From assembly GCF_030412965.1 (NCBI RefSeq), contig NZ_JAUHJQ010000007.1:62001-126000 (forward strand): a stretch of 64,000 nt of DNA, given 5' to 3'. The notes beneath the pieces are model-generated. The model was not told where the DNA came from. It did no database searches and saw only the letters and a program-made list of their open reading frames with translations. Positions 26,589 to 38,402 of this stretch are shown here, piece by piece. The position numbers and the translations under genes were made by a program. This DNA is from Nocardioides oceani. Its GTDB lineage: Bacteria; Actinomycetota; Actinomycetes; Propionibacteriales; Nocardioidaceae. Position 1 is the stretch's first letter. Every line of letters starts with the position of its first letter.

Positions 26589-26972
26589 ATGGCCAAGGGG
26601 AAGGTAGGGACCGCAGTCGGGTCCCTCGGGGACTACCTGCGGGAGCAGCGCACCGCCGCGTCGCTCTCGCTCCGCCAGCTCGCCGAGCAGGCCGGGGTCT
26701 CCAACCCCTACCTCAGCCAGATCGAGCGGGGGCTCCGCAAGCCCTCCGCCGAGGTGCTGCAGCAGATCGCCAAGGCGCTGCGCATCTCCGCGGAGCAGCT
26801 GTATGTCCGCGCTGGGATCGTCAGCCCGGAGGACGGGGTCGGGGGCTCGGTCGAGCTCGCGGTCCTGAACGACGCGGGACTGACCGAACGGCAGAAGCAG
26901 TCCCTGCTCGACATCTACGCCTCGTTCCTGGCCCTCAACGCCGGGCAGCCCGAGGCCGACACCCAGGACTGA
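26589..26972 (+). CDS. XRE-family regulator (Rv0474-like)
   Basis: This 127-aa protein has one N-terminal Cro/C1-type helix-turn-helix (about residues 15-68) with the motif LRQLAEQAGVSNPYLSQIERG, then a short C-terminal segment LTERQKQSLLDIYASFL that may dimerise. It lies 23 bases before hbhA, the same order as Rv0474-Rv0475 in Mycobacterium tuberculosis. Two perfect palindromes just upstream suggest autoregulation of the XRE-hbhA transcript. Confidence 0.88.
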   Translation: MAKGKVGTAVGSLGDYLREQRTAASLSLRQLAEQAGVSNPYLSQIERGLRKPSAEVLQQIAKALRISAEQLYVRAGIVSPEDGVGGSVELAVLNDAGLTERQKQSLLDIYASFLALNAGQPEADTQD

Positions 26973-26995
26973 CCCACCGAGAAGAGGAGAAGGAC

Positions 26996-27694
26996 ATGGC
27001 TAGGACCACGTTCGACATCAAGACGCTGGCCGACAAGACGCTGGCCGACATCGAGATCCCCGCGGCCGCGAAGCGCCCGCTGTACGCCGGCGTCGGCGCC
27101 ACCGACCTCGTCGTCGGCTACGTCCGCGACTACGCCGCCGACGTGCAGAAGCGGTTCGCCGAGACCCAGGCGTCCGTGCAGAAGACCGTCGCCGACTTCG
27201 ACTTCGAGCCCAAGGCGCTGCGCGACCAGGCGCTCGTCGCCGTCAACGCGCGGTTCGAGGCTCTGTCGAAGGACGCCAAGGCCCGCCGTACCGCCGTCGA
27301 GGCCCGCGTCGCCGAGCTCCAGGGCGAGGCCCGCGCCCTGCCGACCCGCGTGCAGGCCACGGTCAACGACAACGTCGTGATCGTCTCCGACACCTACGCC
27401 GACCTCGCCAAGCGCGGCGAGCAGCTGATCACGCGGATCCGCCGCCAGCAGGAGACCCAGGAGACTGCCGCCGCCGCGAAGACCACCGTCGCGAAGGCGA
27501 AGACCACGCAGACCCAGTCGGCCAAGGCGACCAAGTCGACGGCCCGCAAGACCAGCAACACCGCCAAGCGGACCGTCAAGAAGACGACCGCCGCGCCGAA
27601 GAGCAGCGCCAAGGGCACCGCCACCGCGGCCAAGAAGACCGCCACCGCGGCCACCAAGGCCACCACGGCCGCCGCCAAGAAGGTCGGCGACTGA
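26996..27694 (+). CDS. hbhA: Heparin-binding hemagglutinin homologue
   Basis: This 232-aa protein has an N-terminal part like HbhA (PLYAGVGATDLVVGYVRDYA), a long alpha-helical coiled-coil region (about 40-150) and a Lys/Ala/Thr-rich tail (about 158-230) with repeated KT, AKKT and AAK units. In mycobacteria the tail binds sulfated glycans and the protein is surface associated; in a non-pathogen it may bind cell-surface polymers or act in lipid-body or envelope organisation. AGAAGAGGAGAAGG just upstream gives a strong ribosome-binding site. There is no signal peptide. A strong terminator follows. Confidence 0.88.
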   Translation: MARTTFDIKTLADKTLADIEIPAAAKRPLYAGVGATDLVVGYVRDYAADVQKRFAETQASVQKTVADFDFEPKALRDQALVAVNARFEALSKDAKARRTAVEARVAELQGEARALPTRVQATVNDNVVIVSDTYADLAKRGEQLITRIRRQQETQETAAAAKTTVAKAKTTQTQSAKATKSTARKTSNTAKRTVKKTTAAPKSSAKGTATAAKKTATAATKATTAAAKKVGD

Positions 27695-27753
27695 AGAGCA
27701 TCTGATGAAGAGGCGCCCGATCTCGGGCAGCTGAGTCTCTTCTGAACGAACGG

Positions 27754-27781
27754 AGCCCCCGGACCAGTTGGTCCGGGGGCT
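27754..27781. terminator. Hairpin terminator after hbhA
   Basis: A 13-bp perfect stem (AGCCCCCGGACCA with its complement, 2-base gap) followed by TTCGTCGTCT lies 59 bases after the hbhA stop. It separates the XRE-hbhA unit from the repeat block. Confidence 0.87.
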
Positions 27782-27802
27782 TCGTCGTCTGTGTGAGTGG
27801 TT

Positions 27803-27935
27803 GCGGCCCTGCGCGGGTGCGGGGGTCTCGACATCGTCGGCGCTGGCGCGCCTCCTGCTCGACCAGCGGGTCAGCCTGGTGCGTCTCCTGCTCGACCAGC
27901 GGATCAGCCTGGTGCGTCTCCTGCTCGACCAGCGG
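27803..27935 (+). repeat. Dispersed repeat block with three tandem cores
   Basis: It starts with the same CCTGCGCGGGTGCGGGGGTC lead as the 19.7 kb array and then has three cores each ending CTGCTCGACCAGCGG, the second and third separated by an identical GTCAGCCTGGTGCGTCTC-like spacer (one base differs). It fills the gap between the convergent hbhA and DUF4012 genes and ends 2 bases before the DUF4012 stop codon. Confidence 0.85.
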
Positions 27936-27937
27936 GG

Positions 27938-29686
27938 TCAGCAGGCGGAGGGCGCGGTCGAGCTCGAGGACATCGGCTCGATCGAGGGGGTGACGTCGAC
28001 CGCGACGTCGCCGGTCTGGCCCCGCCCGCCGGTCATGGTCCAGCTCAGGTCGGACCCGGCGTCCGACGTCTGCACGAAGAGCGTCGCGACCTCCCGGCCG
28101 TCCTGCTCGGTGACCTGGGCCAGCCGGCGCCCGATCGCCTGGCCGTCGACGGTGATGTCGTCGACCGAGCCGCCGTACGGCGCGTACAACCGGATCGCGA
28201 CGAGCTGGGTGCCCGGCTCCACGCCGTACTGTCCGCCGCCGGTGACGTAGTCGGGCAGCCGCTTGGCGCGCGCGACGTCGACGAGCTGGGCGACGCGCAT
28301 CCGGCCCTCCAGCACCTGGGTGCTGCCGTCGGCGCAGGACGCGGCGTCGACGTCGACGCCGTAGCGCAGGTAGTAGGACATCTTCGAGCCGGTCGCGTCG
28401 TTGACGGTGACGCCCACGTGGGGCGTGGTGCCGTCGTCGCCCGGCAGCTCGCCGAGGACGTCGGAGCCGGCGAGAGCCTCGGCGACGGGCTCGCGGAAGG
28501 ACGCCAGGTGGAAGCGGCCCTCCTGCGCGGCGCGGCCCAGGCCGTAGAGCAACCGCAACGGCGACAGCAGCTCGCGCTGCGTCGCGTCGAAGACCGCCTT
28601 GGCGGCCTCCTCGAAGGCCTGGTCCTGCAGCTCCGGCGGCAGCACCTCGTAGGCGCGGCTCAGCAGCGCCTCGACGAGGTTGTCGCCGGTCAGGCGCAGG
28701 TCGCGGACCTCGATCGGGCCGGTGCCGCGCAGGAGGTACGCCATCGCACGCACGTCGATCGACATCACGCCGTCCAGCGGCTCGCCGCCGCCGGCCTCCC
28801 AGCGCGCGCGCACCAGCTCGGCGACGCGGGGGAAGTCCGGAGTGGCGTTCGCCGAGCGGAAGTAGTGGCTCAGCTGCTCGCCGAAGATCCGTCGCTCGGC
28901 GCGCGAGACCCGGAGGACGGTGCCCGGCGCGGCCTTCTCGACCTCGCCGCCGGACCCTTGCCGGTCCATGGTGAGCCGGCCGTCGCGGGCGTGCACCAGG
29001 CCCCAGGACCCGGGCAGGCCGCCGGTCGCGCGGATCTCCGCGTTGTTCTCGAAGACCAGCAGGTAGGTCCGTGGCCCGTCGGCGCCGACCATCGTGGGCA
29101 GGACGTCGAGCGCCTGGCGGCCTGTGGCCAGCCCGTCGGCCGCCCCGGCCAGCCGCTCGGCGTACTCGTCGAAGGAGTCACGCAGCGGACCGACGTACCC
29201 CTCGCTGTCCCGCTTCGCGACGAGGGCCGACGCGCGCCCGAAGGCGTCCTCGGCCCGCGTGACCAGCGGGGTCACGTCACGCACGAGCCGCAGGTCGACC
29301 CGGCCGTCCACGGTCAGGTGGTCGAGGCGGGTGAGCGCCTCGACCAGCGGGCCCACCCCGTCGTCGGCCACCGTGCCGAGCGACCGACCCACGGCGCGCA
29401 GGCCGTCGGCGTCGTCCCCGAGCACCGGCGCCCAGGTGAGCACCTCCCACCAGGGACCGTCGGTGCGATCGGCCGCCGCGGTCGCCGGGCCCTGGAGCCG
29501 GAGGGCGGCGGTCCGGGCCCGCGCGAGGTCCTCGTCGACGACGGCGTCGAGGAGCGCGGCGGCGGAGGTCTCGGCGTCATCGACGTCCGCGGTGACCCGC
29601 CAGACGACGTACGCCGTCCAGGCGGCCGCGAGCAGCACGACGACCGCCGCCGCGCCGAGGGCGCGGCGGACCAGGCGACCGGTCAG
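27938..29686 (-). CDS. DUF4012 membrane-anchored protein
   Basis: A protein of about 582 aa with one N-terminal membrane helix after a basic RLVRR segment, and a large extracytoplasmic part with the DUF4012 hallmark YLLVFENNAEIRATGGLPGSWG. Members occur beside actinobacterial exopolysaccharide genes, function unknown; a role in polymer attachment or export has been guessed because of this context. The start is unusual: the only codon that fits the anchor and the overlap with the upstream gene is CTG at 29686 (CTGA overlap); the next start codon, a GTG within the helix, would cut the anchor. Confidence 0.82.
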   Translation of the reverse strand: MTGRLVRRALGAAAVVVLLAAAWTAYVVWRVTADVDDAETSAAALLDAVVDEDLARARTAALRLQGPATAAADRTDGPWWEVLTWAPVLGDDADGLRAVGRSLGTVADDGVGPLVEALTRLDHLTVDGRVDLRLVRDVTPLVTRAEDAFGRASALVAKRDSEGYVGPLRDSFDEYAERLAGAADGLATGRQALDVLPTMVGADGPRTYLLVFENNAEIRATGGLPGSWGLVHARDGRLTMDRQGSGGEVEKAAPGTVLRVSRAERRIFGEQLSHYFRSANATPDFPRVAELVRARWEAGGGEPLDGVMSIDVRAMAYLLRGTGPIEVRDLRLTGDNLVEALLSRAYEVLPPELQDQAFEEAAKAVFDATQRELLSPLRLLYGLGRAAQEGRFHLASFREPVAEALAGSDVLGELPGDDGTTPHVGVTVNDATGSKMSYYLRYGVDVDAASCADGSTQVLEGRMRVAQLVDVARAKRLPDYVTGGGQYGVEPGTQLVAIRLYAPYGGSVDDITVDGQAIGRRLAQVTEQDGREVATLFVQTSDAGSDLSWTMTGGRGQTGDVAVDVTPSIEPMSSSSTAPSAC

Positions 29687-30099
29687 CGCCGGACGACCTT
29701 GACGCGGGTCAGGAAGTACTGGTCCGAGCAGGGCTTCCAGACCGAGCCGGCCCTCGGGACGAACCGCACGGAGACCTTGTAGCGCCCGCGCTTGGCCAGC
29801 CGGGGGCCGGCGAAGCCCTTGCTCCGGCCGCTGTAGGCGACCGACTGCTTGGACTTGTAGCCGCCCTTCATCCGCAGGTAGGTCACCTTCAGGGTGCCGG
29901 CCGGCGAGGCGGTGCCCGCGGTCTTGACGTGGACGGTCGAGCGGGGCCGCGGCTTGGCGTCCGGGACGTTGGCCCGGCCGCCGATGTCGCAGGCGGTGAA
30001 GACGGTGCCTGGGTAGGGCTCGGCGACGGCCGCGGGAGCCGTCGCCGCGAGGCCGGCGGTCACGAGGACCGACGCCGCGAGGAGGGAGAGGGTGCGCAC
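29683..30099 (-). CDS. Small secreted protein of unknown function
   Basis: This 138-aa protein has a Sec signal peptide ([20 protein letters not shown]...AVA, cleavage near residue 26) and a basic, probably beta-structured mature part with two cysteines (in TACDIGG and KPCSDQ) that could form a disulfide. I recognise no family. It overlaps the DUF4012 gene by 4 bases, so the two are likely co-translated and may act together outside the membrane. Confidence 0.7.
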   Translation of the reverse strand: MRTLSLLAASVLVTAGLAATAPAAVAEPYPGTVFTACDIGGRANVPDAKPRPRSTVHVKTAGTASPAGTLKVTYLRMKGGYKSKQSVAYSGRSKGFAGPRLAKRGRYKVSVRFVPRAGSVWKPCSDQYFLTRVKVVRR

Positions 30100-30176
30100 G
30101 ACCGACCAACGGTCCCCGGGTCCGGTGGTTACGACGCCCGGTCGGCGAGCGGCGGCGCGTCTGGGAGGCTGCCGGC

Positions 30177-30611
30177 GTGCGAGCAGTCGTCCAACGTGTC
30201 CTGTCGGCCCGGGTGAGCGTGGAAGGCGAGGTCACAGGCGCGATCGAGGGCCCCGGGCTCCTCGTCTACCTCGGTGTCACGCACGGCGACGGGCAGGACG
30301 AGGTGGTCTGGACCTCGCGCAAGATCTGGGAGCTCCGGCTGCTGCGCGAGGAACGGTCCGCGAGCGACGTCGGGGCGCCGGTGCTGGTGGTCAGCCAGTT
30401 CACGCTGTACGGCGATGCGCGCAAGGGCCGGCGCCCCACCTGGCAGGCCGCCGCCCCCGGCCCGGTCAGCGAGCCGACGTACGACGCGGTGTGCGCGGAG
30501 CTCGAGCGGCTCGGCGCGCACGTCGAGCGCGGGCGGTTCGGGGCGGACATGCGGGTGGAGTCGGTCAACGACGGGCCCGTCACGTTGATCCTCGACACCG
30601 CGGAGCGGTGA
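30177..30611 (+). CDS. dtd: D-aminoacyl-tRNA deacylase
   Basis: This 144-aa enzyme removes D-amino acids wrongly attached to tRNA. Signature motifs are [11 protein letters not shown] near the N-terminus, VSQFTLYGD, and the C-terminal [19 protein letters not shown] 30177 gives the standard family start (MRAVVQRV). Divergent from the small secreted protein gene. Confidence 0.96.
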   Translation: MRAVVQRVLSARVSVEGEVTGAIEGPGLLVYLGVTHGDGQDEVVWTSRKIWELRLLREERSASDVGAPVLVVSQFTLYGDARKGRRPTWQAAAPGPVSEPTYDAVCAELERLGAHVERGRFGADMRVESVNDGPVTLILDTAER

Positions 30612-30641
30612 CGCCGGTCGACGTGGTGGGCAGGTCGCTGG

Positions 30642-30716
30642 GTTTCGACACGCTCGCTGGCGCTCGCTGCTCAACCAGCGGGGGGCGCTCGCTGGCGCTC
30701 GCTGCTCAACCGGCGG
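30642..30716 (+). repeat. Dispersed repeat, two tandem cores
   Basis: Two copies of GCTCGCTGGCGCTCGCTGCT followed by CAACCAGCGG or CAACCGGCGG occupy the 139-base gap between dtd and the DUF2516 gene. This subtype matches the copy in the kinase-phosphatase linker more closely than the 19.7 kb array does. Confidence 0.83.
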
Positions 30717-30750
30717 GGGGCGCGCGGACCGCGACCGATAGCCTTCGGGT

Positions 30751-31041
30751 GTGAACGACGTCTTCGCCATCGAGGGCGGCATCATGCTGCTCGTCGAGTT
30801 CGTGCTGCTCGCGGTGAAGATCTTCGCCTTCGTCAACAGCCTGCTGTTCAGCGCCGAGGCCTACGACGCCGCCGGCAAGCTGACGAAGCCCGCCTGGTGC
30901 CTCATCCTCGGCCTCGGTCTGGTGCTGCAGCTGCTGCTCATCGGATCGCCGATCAGCCTGCTCAACATCGCCTTCACGATCGCCGCATTCGTCTACCTCG
31001 CCGACGTCCGGCCGGCGCTGACGGGCCTGCGCCGCCGCTGA
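30751..31041 (+). CDS. DUF2516 membrane protein (Rv0476-like)
   Basis: This 96-aa protein has three hydrophobic segments (about 8-30, 48-66, 69-86) and the pattern VKIFAFVNSLLFSAEAYDAAGKLTK typical of the DUF2516 family. In mycobacteria the gene follows hbhA directly (Rv0475-Rv0476); here 3 kb with dtd and DUF4012 separates them. GTG 30751 is the start. Function unknown. Confidence 0.8.
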   Translation: MNDVFAIEGGIMLLVEFVLLAVKIFAFVNSLLFSAEAYDAAGKLTKPAWCLILGLGLVLQLLLIGSPISLLNIAFTIAAFVYLADVRPALTGLRRR

Positions 31042-31056
31042 CGTATCGCCGGCCGG

Positions 31057-33452
<2,396 letters not shown>

Positions 33453-33497
33453 CTAGGGTGAGCGGATCCCGGGGTCGCGGGGCTCTAGGGTCGGCCC

Positions 33498-34364
33498 ATG
33501 CGCGGCATCATCCTGGCGGGCGGCACCGGCTCGCGGCTGCACCCGGTCACCCGGGCGGTCAGCAAGCAGCTCGTGCCGGTCTACGACAAGCCGATGATCT
33601 GCTATCCGCTCTCGACCCTGATGCTCGCCGGGATCCGTGACGTCCTGGTCATCACGACGCCGCACGAGCAGGAGCAGTTCGTCCGGCTCCTCGGTGACGG
33701 CTCGGCCCTCGGCATCTCTCTCACGTACGCCGCCCAGCCCTCACCCGACGGGCTGGCGCAGGCGTTCCTCATCGGCGCCGACTTCGTCGCCGGCGACACC
33801 GTGGGGCTGGTCCTCGGTGACAACATCTTCTACGGGTCCGGCCTCGGCACGCACCTGCGCCGGTTCGCCGACATCGACGGGGCGGCCGTCTTCGGCTACC
33901 AGGTCTCCGACCCGACGGCGTACGGCGTGGTCGAGTTCGACGGCACGGGGCGGGCGATCTCGCTGGAGGAGAAGCCGGCGCGGCCCCGGAGCCGGTACGC
34001 CGTCCCCGGGCTGTACTTCTACGGCGACGACGTCGTCGACCACGCCCGGGAGCTTCGGCCGTCCGCCCGCGGCGAGCTCGAGATCACCGACCTCAACCGT
34101 CGCTACCTCGAGCAGGGGCGGCTCCAGGTGGAGGTGCTGCCGCGCGGCTCGGCCTGGCTCGACACCGGGACGTTCGACGCGATGAACGACGCCGCGAACT
34201 ACGTCCGCGCGATCGAGCACCGCCAGGGGACCAAGATCGGCGCGCCGGAGGAGGTCGCCTGGCGGATGGGCTTCATCGACGACGACCAGCTGCGGCGGCT
34301 CGGCGAGGGGCTGCGCGCGAGCGGGTACGGCGACTACCTGCTGGGGCTGCTGGACCCTCAGTAG
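33498..34364 (+). CDS. rmlA: Glucose-1-phosphate thymidylyltransferase
   Basis: This 288-aa enzyme joins dTTP and glucose-1-phosphate as the first step to dTDP-rhamnose. The N-terminal [39 protein letters not shown] and [20 protein letters not shown] blocks are all conserved. ATG 33498 is the standard start. The 3' end overlaps the convergent priming transferase gene by 7 bases. Confidence 0.96.
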   Translation: MRGIILAGGTGSRLHPVTRAVSKQLVPVYDKPMICYPLSTLMLAGIRDVLVITTPHEQEQFVRLLGDGSALGISLTYAAQPSPDGLAQAFLIGADFVAGDTVGLVLGDNIFYGSGLGTHLRRFADIDGAAVFGYQVSDPTAYGVVEFDGTGRAISLEEKPARPRSRYAVPGLYFYGDDVVDHARELRPSARGELEITDLNRRYLEQGRLQVEVLPRGSAWLDTGTFDAMNDAANYVRAIEHRQGTKIGAPEEVAWRMGFIDDDQLRRLGEGLRASGYGDYLLGLLDPQ

Positions 34365-35815
34365 GCGCCGCGGGAGCCGAACACCGCGCCGAAGGTCTTC
34401 GCCAGGATCGAGAGGTCCTGCATCATCGACCAGTTGTCGACGTAGTAGAGGTCGAGGCGCACGGCTTCCGACCAGGACAGGTCCGAGCGGCCGGAGACCT
34501 GCCACAGCCCCGTCATGCCGGGGCGGACGCGTAGCCGGCGGACCGTGTCGCCCTCGTAGCGCGCCACCTCGAGCGGCAGGGGAGGGCGCGGGCCGACCAG
34601 GCTCATGTCGGCGATGAGCACGTTGAAGAGCTGGGGGAGCTCGTCGATCGAGAGGCGGCGCAGCCAACGTCCTGGCTTCGTGATCCGCGGGTCGTCCTTC
34701 ATCTTGAAGAGGCCGGCCTCGTAGCCCTGGGTGGCGTGCAGCTCGCGCAGCCGCTCCTCCGCGTCGACCACCATCGTGCGGAACTTCAGGCACGCGAACT
34801 CGCGCCCGTCCTGCCCGACACGCGTCTGGCGGAACAGCACCGGGCCGCGGTCGTGCAGCTTGATCTGCAGTGCGGCCACGATGAAGATCGGGCTGAACGC
34901 GAGGATGAGACCGGCCGAGCCGACGACGTCGAACAACCGCTTGCCCCAACGCGAGGCGTCGGTCGCGCGCGGTGGGTCGATGTGCATGAGCGGGAGGCCC
35001 CCGACCGGGCGCACGCGGACGCGCTCCCCGGAGACGTCGGTCACGCTGGGTGCCACGACGACCTGGACCCGCTCGTGCTCGAGGTCCCAGGCGAGGCGAC
35101 GCATCTGGGTCGCCGAACCGAGCGCCCCGCCGGCGATGAACACGACGTCGGCACCGGACTCCAGCACGACCGAGGTGATGTCGTCGGAGTTGCCGAGCAC
35201 CGGGATCCCCGAGCGGGTCTCCTCCTCGAGGTAGTGCGCGGGCGTCAGCGCGCCGACGACCCGGTAGCCGAGCCAGCGCTCACGCCGGAGCACCGCGGCG
35301 ATCTCGTCCACGTGGGCCGGCGAGCCGGCGATCAGGACGCGGTGCAACAAGCTGCCCCGGCGACGAGCCTGGTGCAGCGCGGATCGGACGAGCGCGCGTC
35401 CGAGGAGCAGGCCCGGGATGCCGATCGCGAACGCCAGGAAGTAGAAGCCGCGGGAGAGCGGGTAGTCGGCGAAGAAGCAACCGACCCCCACGAGGGCGGC
35501 CGCGACCATCGACCCGTTGAAGACACGCTTGTACTCGTCGGTGCCGGCGCCGAACACGCTGTCGCTGTAGGCGCCCGAGAGGGCCAGGGTGCCGATCCAA
35601 CCGAGGACCATGAGGGGGCCGAAGGTCCCCAGCCGTTCCGACACGTCGGCCGGGCTCGGGAAGATGCCGAACGACTTGCGGCCGACGACGGCGAGGAGGA
35701 CCGCGCCTGCGATCAGCGCCGCGTCCAACGTGAACGTCGCCGCAGGGAGGTAACGCAACGATCCCGTCGATCCCGATGCCCGGCTGCGCGAGCGCCGCTC
35801 AGAGAGAACAGTCAT
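34358..35815 (-). CDS. Priming sugar-phosphate transferase (WbaP-type polyprenyl glycosylphosphotransferase)
   Basis: A 485-aa membrane protein with four to five N-terminal hydrophobic segments, a CoA-binding-like middle part ([18 protein letters not shown]) and a C-terminal transferase domain: [12 protein letters not shown] membrane segment, [37 protein letters not shown] and GLWQVSGRS. It transfers a hexose-1-phosphate to undecaprenyl phosphate, starting each repeat unit. ATG 35815 is chosen; TTG 35857 would add 14 residues. It is the initiating enzyme matching the Wzx/Wzy genes at 4-9 kb. Confidence 0.93.
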   Translation of the reverse strand: MTVLSERRSRSRASGSTGSLRYLPAATFTLDAALIAGAVLLAVVGRKSFGIFPSPADVSERLGTFGPLMVLGWIGTLALSGAYSDSVFGAGTDEYKRVFNGSMVAAALVGVGCFFADYPLSRGFYFLAFAIGIPGLLLGRALVRSALHQARRRGSLLHRVLIAGSPAHVDEIAAVLRRERWLGYRVVGALTPAHYLEEETRSGIPVLGNSDDITSVVLESGADVVFIAGGALGSATQMRRLAWDLEHERVQVVVAPSVTDVSGERVRVRPVGGLPLMHIDPPRATDASRWGKRLFDVVGSAGLILAFSPIFIVAALQIKLHDRGPVLFRQTRVGQDGREFACLKFRTMVVDAEERLRELHATQGYEAGLFKMKDDPRITKPGRWLRRLSIDELPQLFNVLIADMSLVGPRPPLPLEVARYEGDTVRRLRVRPGMTGLWQVSGRSDLSWSEAVRLDLYYVDNWSMMQDLSILAKTFGAVFGSRGAY

Positions 35816-36055
35816 CCTGCGTCCACGGGGTGTCCTGGGGTCGGTCGGCGATGACAACCCGGCGTCGTTGCCGCGATGGATCGCGAGCGCCGGAACCGGG
35901 TCGGCAGCGCGTTTCGGCGGCCTCGCACGACCAATGTATGCCCCCTCAAGCCCTCACCTCACCGGACAGGGTAAAGAAAGCGAGGATGGCCCGCTCGGGT
36001 GGTCTGATCCGGGCCCGTTCGTGCTAGTGCGCCCGCCGGGAGCGGCCCACCTGGG

Positions 36056-36193
36056 TCAGGCGATCGGCGCGTCGAGCGTCGAGACGTAGTGGTCGAAAGC
36101 CCCCGGTGCTTCCGGATGGACACCCTGCCGCTCGCACCACGACTCGTACGGGGTGGACACCTGGTCGTCGATCGGCTGGGGTGCGGTGCTCAT
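36056..36193 (-). CDS. 45-aa protein of unknown function
   Basis: A short open frame from ATG 36193 with an ideal AGGAGG 5 bases upstream and a TGA at 36056. The protein starts MSTAPQPIDDQVS, is acidic, and contains YESWCERQGVHPEAPGAFDHYV, including one Cys and one Trp; there is no signal peptide or membrane helix. It sits alone between the priming transferase and galE in a 547-base region otherwise lacking genes. The strong ribosome-binding site and normal codon use support it being real. No family recognised. The flanks (35816-36055 and 36194-36362) show no other gene; they probably hold the promoters of the priming transferase, this gene and galE. Confidence 0.65.
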   Translation of the reverse strand: MSTAPQPIDDQVSTPYESWCERQGVHPEAPGAFDHYVSTLDAPIA

Positions 36194-36362
36194 CTGGTCC
36201 TCCTGCTGGGCTGTGCGCACCTGTGCCCGTCGTCACGGACGACGAAACCACCCTTGAGGACAGGTCTCGACCGGCCCTCGCGTGGTGACGGACACCGCCG
36301 ATCCGGCCCGCCGGCTGCGTCGTCGCCCTGAGCGGCGCTCCCCGAGCGCTAGCCTGCCGGGC

Positions 36363-37367
36363 ATGAAGGTCCTCGTCACCGGCGGTGCCGGCTACATCGG
36401 TTCGACCACCTGCAAGGCGCTCGAGCAGGCCGGGCACGTGCCCGTCGTGCTCGACTCGCTGCTGACCGGACCGCGGGTGTTCGTCGGCGACCGCGCGTTC
36501 TACGAGGGCGACATCGCCGATCGCGCGCTCCTGCGCCGGATCGCGGAGGAGCACCCGGACCTCGACGCGACGATCCACATGGCCGCGCGGATCGTCGTGC
36601 CGGAGTCGGTGGAGAAGCCGTACGAGTACTACCGCGACAACGTCGCGAAGTCGCTGGAGCTCTTCGACGAGCTGGACGGCCTCGGACTCGGGCGCGTGCT
36701 GTTCTCCAGCTCCGCGAGCCTCTACGCCACGAAGGACTCCTTCGAGGTGACCGAGGAGGACCCCCTGGCGCCGCAGTCGCCGTACGCCCGCACCAAGCGG
36801 ATGATGGAGCAGGTCCTCGAGGACATGGCTGCCGCGACCGACCTGCGTGCGGTCATCCTGCGCTACTTCAACCCCATCGGGTCCGACCCGGACCTGGAGA
36901 CCGGCATCTACGCCAAGGAGCCGTCCCACGTGCTCGGCCAGCTGGTGATGGCCGCGCGCGGGCAGAAGGACAGCTTCACGATCACCGGCGTCGAGCACCC
37001 GACGCGCGACGGCACGGGCATCCGGGACTACATCCACGTGTGGGACCTCGCTCGCGCGCACGTGCGCGCGGTCGAGAAGTTCGACGACGTGATCGACGCC
37101 GTCGGCGCGCCAAGCACCGTCATCAACATCGGCACCGGATCGGGGGTGACGGTCCGCGAGCTGATCGCGTCGTTCGAGAACGTCTTCGGGTCCTCGGTCC
37201 CGACGACCGAGGCGCCCCCGCGACCGGGGGACGCCGTCGGCGCCTTCGCGAACGTCGACAAGTCGCGGCAGCTGCTCGACTGGTCCACCGAGCTCTCGCT
37301 GGACGAGGCCATCGCCTCGGCGCTCGCCTGGGGCGAGAAGCGCGCGGAGGTCCTCGGCTACGAGTGA
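36363..37367 (+). CDS. galE: UDP-glucose 4-epimerase
   Basis: This 334-aa SDR enzyme interconverts UDP-glucose and UDP-galactose. It has VTGGAGYIGSTTCKAL, FSSSASLYATKD, catalytic SPYARTKRMMEQVL, and YFNPIGSDPDLETGIY. ATG 36363 matches the family start; an upstream GTG at 36282 would add 27 residues. It supplies UDP-galactose for the polymer. A hairpin terminator follows 111 bases downstream. Confidence 0.93.
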   Translation: MKVLVTGGAGYIGSTTCKALEQAGHVPVVLDSLLTGPRVFVGDRAFYEGDIADRALLRRIAEEHPDLDATIHMAARIVVPESVEKPYEYYRDNVAKSLELFDELDGLGLGRVLFSSSASLYATKDSFEVTEEDPLAPQSPYARTKRMMEQVLEDMAAATDLRAVILRYFNPIGSDPDLETGIYAKEPSHVLGQLVMAARGQKDSFTITGVEHPTRDGTGIRDYIHVWDLARAHVRAVEKFDDVIDAVGAPSTVINIGTGSGVTVRELIASFENVFGSSVPTTEAPPRPGDAVGAFANVDKSRQLLDWSTELSLDEAIASALAWGEKRAEVLGYE

Positions 37368-37478
37368 CCCGTGCGGTGTGCGTGTGCTGCCGGGCGGGCT
37401 CAGGGCTGGGGTCGGACTAGTCGAGACCCGGACGTCCGGGGGATCTGGTCACTGCGGGCGAGTGCCAGGCTGGGCACG

Positions 37479-37517
37479 CCCGGCTGCCGGGTGTTCCAGA
37501 GTCACCCGGCAGCCGGG
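37479..37517. terminator. Bidirectional hairpin between galE and the LpxL-like gene
   Basis: A 15-bp perfect stem (CCCGGCTGCCGGGTG and its complement) with a 9-base loop lies between convergent genes. It can serve both strands. Confidence 0.85.
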
Positions 37518-37522
37518 ACCTC

Positions 37523-38377
37523 TCAGGAGGCCGCGGCGGAGCCGGCCGGCTGCACGGCGCCCCAGCGCAGGGTCGGCTGGTGGTAGGCCTCCGGCCACGC
37601 CAGCACCGGTGCCTCCTGCAGCCGGACCATCTCCAGCAGCAGGTCGTCCGGCGAGGCGAAGTCGCGCGGGTCGAGCGGCTCGCTGAGCCGGAGATAGGGC
37701 CGGCCGTCGGCGTCGGGGTGGGCGGTCATCGAGACGACCGGCGCTCCGGCGCCGGTGGCCAGGCGGGCGGCGCCGAAGGAGCCCAGGCGGTCCACGCCGA
37801 GGAAGCGGATCGGCGTACGTCCCGGGACGTCGCTGGCGATGGCGAGCACCTCCCCCTCGGCCAGCGCGGCGAGCATGCCTTTCGCGCCGACCGTGGCGTC
37901 GAGGGGGCGACCGCCGGAGACGGTGCCGGTGCGGACGTGCTGCTTGAGGAACTCCGGCGCGTCCGGGGCGAGCATCTCGGGGGACACCACCACCAGCATC
38001 GGCTGGTCCGCTCGGCAGACGGAGGCGACCGCGCCCTCGTAGTGGCCGTGGTGCAAGAAGCTGATGACCACGCCGCGACCGCGCTTGCGGGCCGCGACGA
38101 GGTTCGCGACGCCCTCGACCTCCTGGAAGGTGATGAGCTTCGGGTGCCAGCGCAGCTCGGAGCGGAGGATGTCGCGCTCGAGGTACCGCTCGGCGGCCCG
38201 GTCGACCTCGGCGGGCGTGCTCACGCCGCCGAGGAGGAAGTCCATCTCGCGGTGGGCCTTCGCGGCGCGGGCGTCGTCCTTGCGGGCGCGGGCCAGCCTG
38301 GTGCGGGTGATCGCCGGCACGGCGACGTCGGGGATGTGCCGTCGTCCCCATGAGACGGCACTGGTGAGGGAGCTCAT
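37523..38377 (-). CDS. LpxL/LpxP-like acyltransferase
   Basis: This 284-aa protein belongs to the bacterial lipid A biosynthesis acyltransferase superfamily. The HX4E catalytic pattern is in FLHHGHYEGAVA (His and Glu), followed by the LAIASDVPGRTPIRFLG block. Actinobacteria lack lipid A; relatives acylate phosphatidylinositol mannosides (PatA) or other glycolipids. Here a glycolipid linked to the nearby glycan genes is a guess. ATG 38377 is preferred over the frame from 38449. No clear membrane helix. Confidence 0.8.
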   Translation of the reverse strand: MSSLTSAVSWGRRHIPDVAVPAITRTRLARARKDDARAAKAHREMDFLLGGVSTPAEVDRAAERYLERDILRSELRWHPKLITFQEVEGVANLVAARKRGRGVVISFLHHGHYEGAVASVCRADQPMLVVVSPEMLAPDAPEFLKQHVRTGTVSGGRPLDATVGAKGMLAALAEGEVLAIASDVPGRTPIRFLGVDRLGSFGAARLATGAGAPVVSMTAHPDADGRPYLRLSEPLDPRDFASPDDLLLEMVRLQEAPVLAWPEAYHQPTLRWGAVQPAGSAAAS

Positions 38378-38402
38378 GGCCGGAGGGTAGGGGTCCGGCT
38401 TG

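Noticed and set aside
36024..37061. Long leftward open frame opposite galE
   Set aside because: It is a GC-driven shadow of galE: composition is Arg/Val/Gly-biased without domains, while galE has all its motifs on the other strand.
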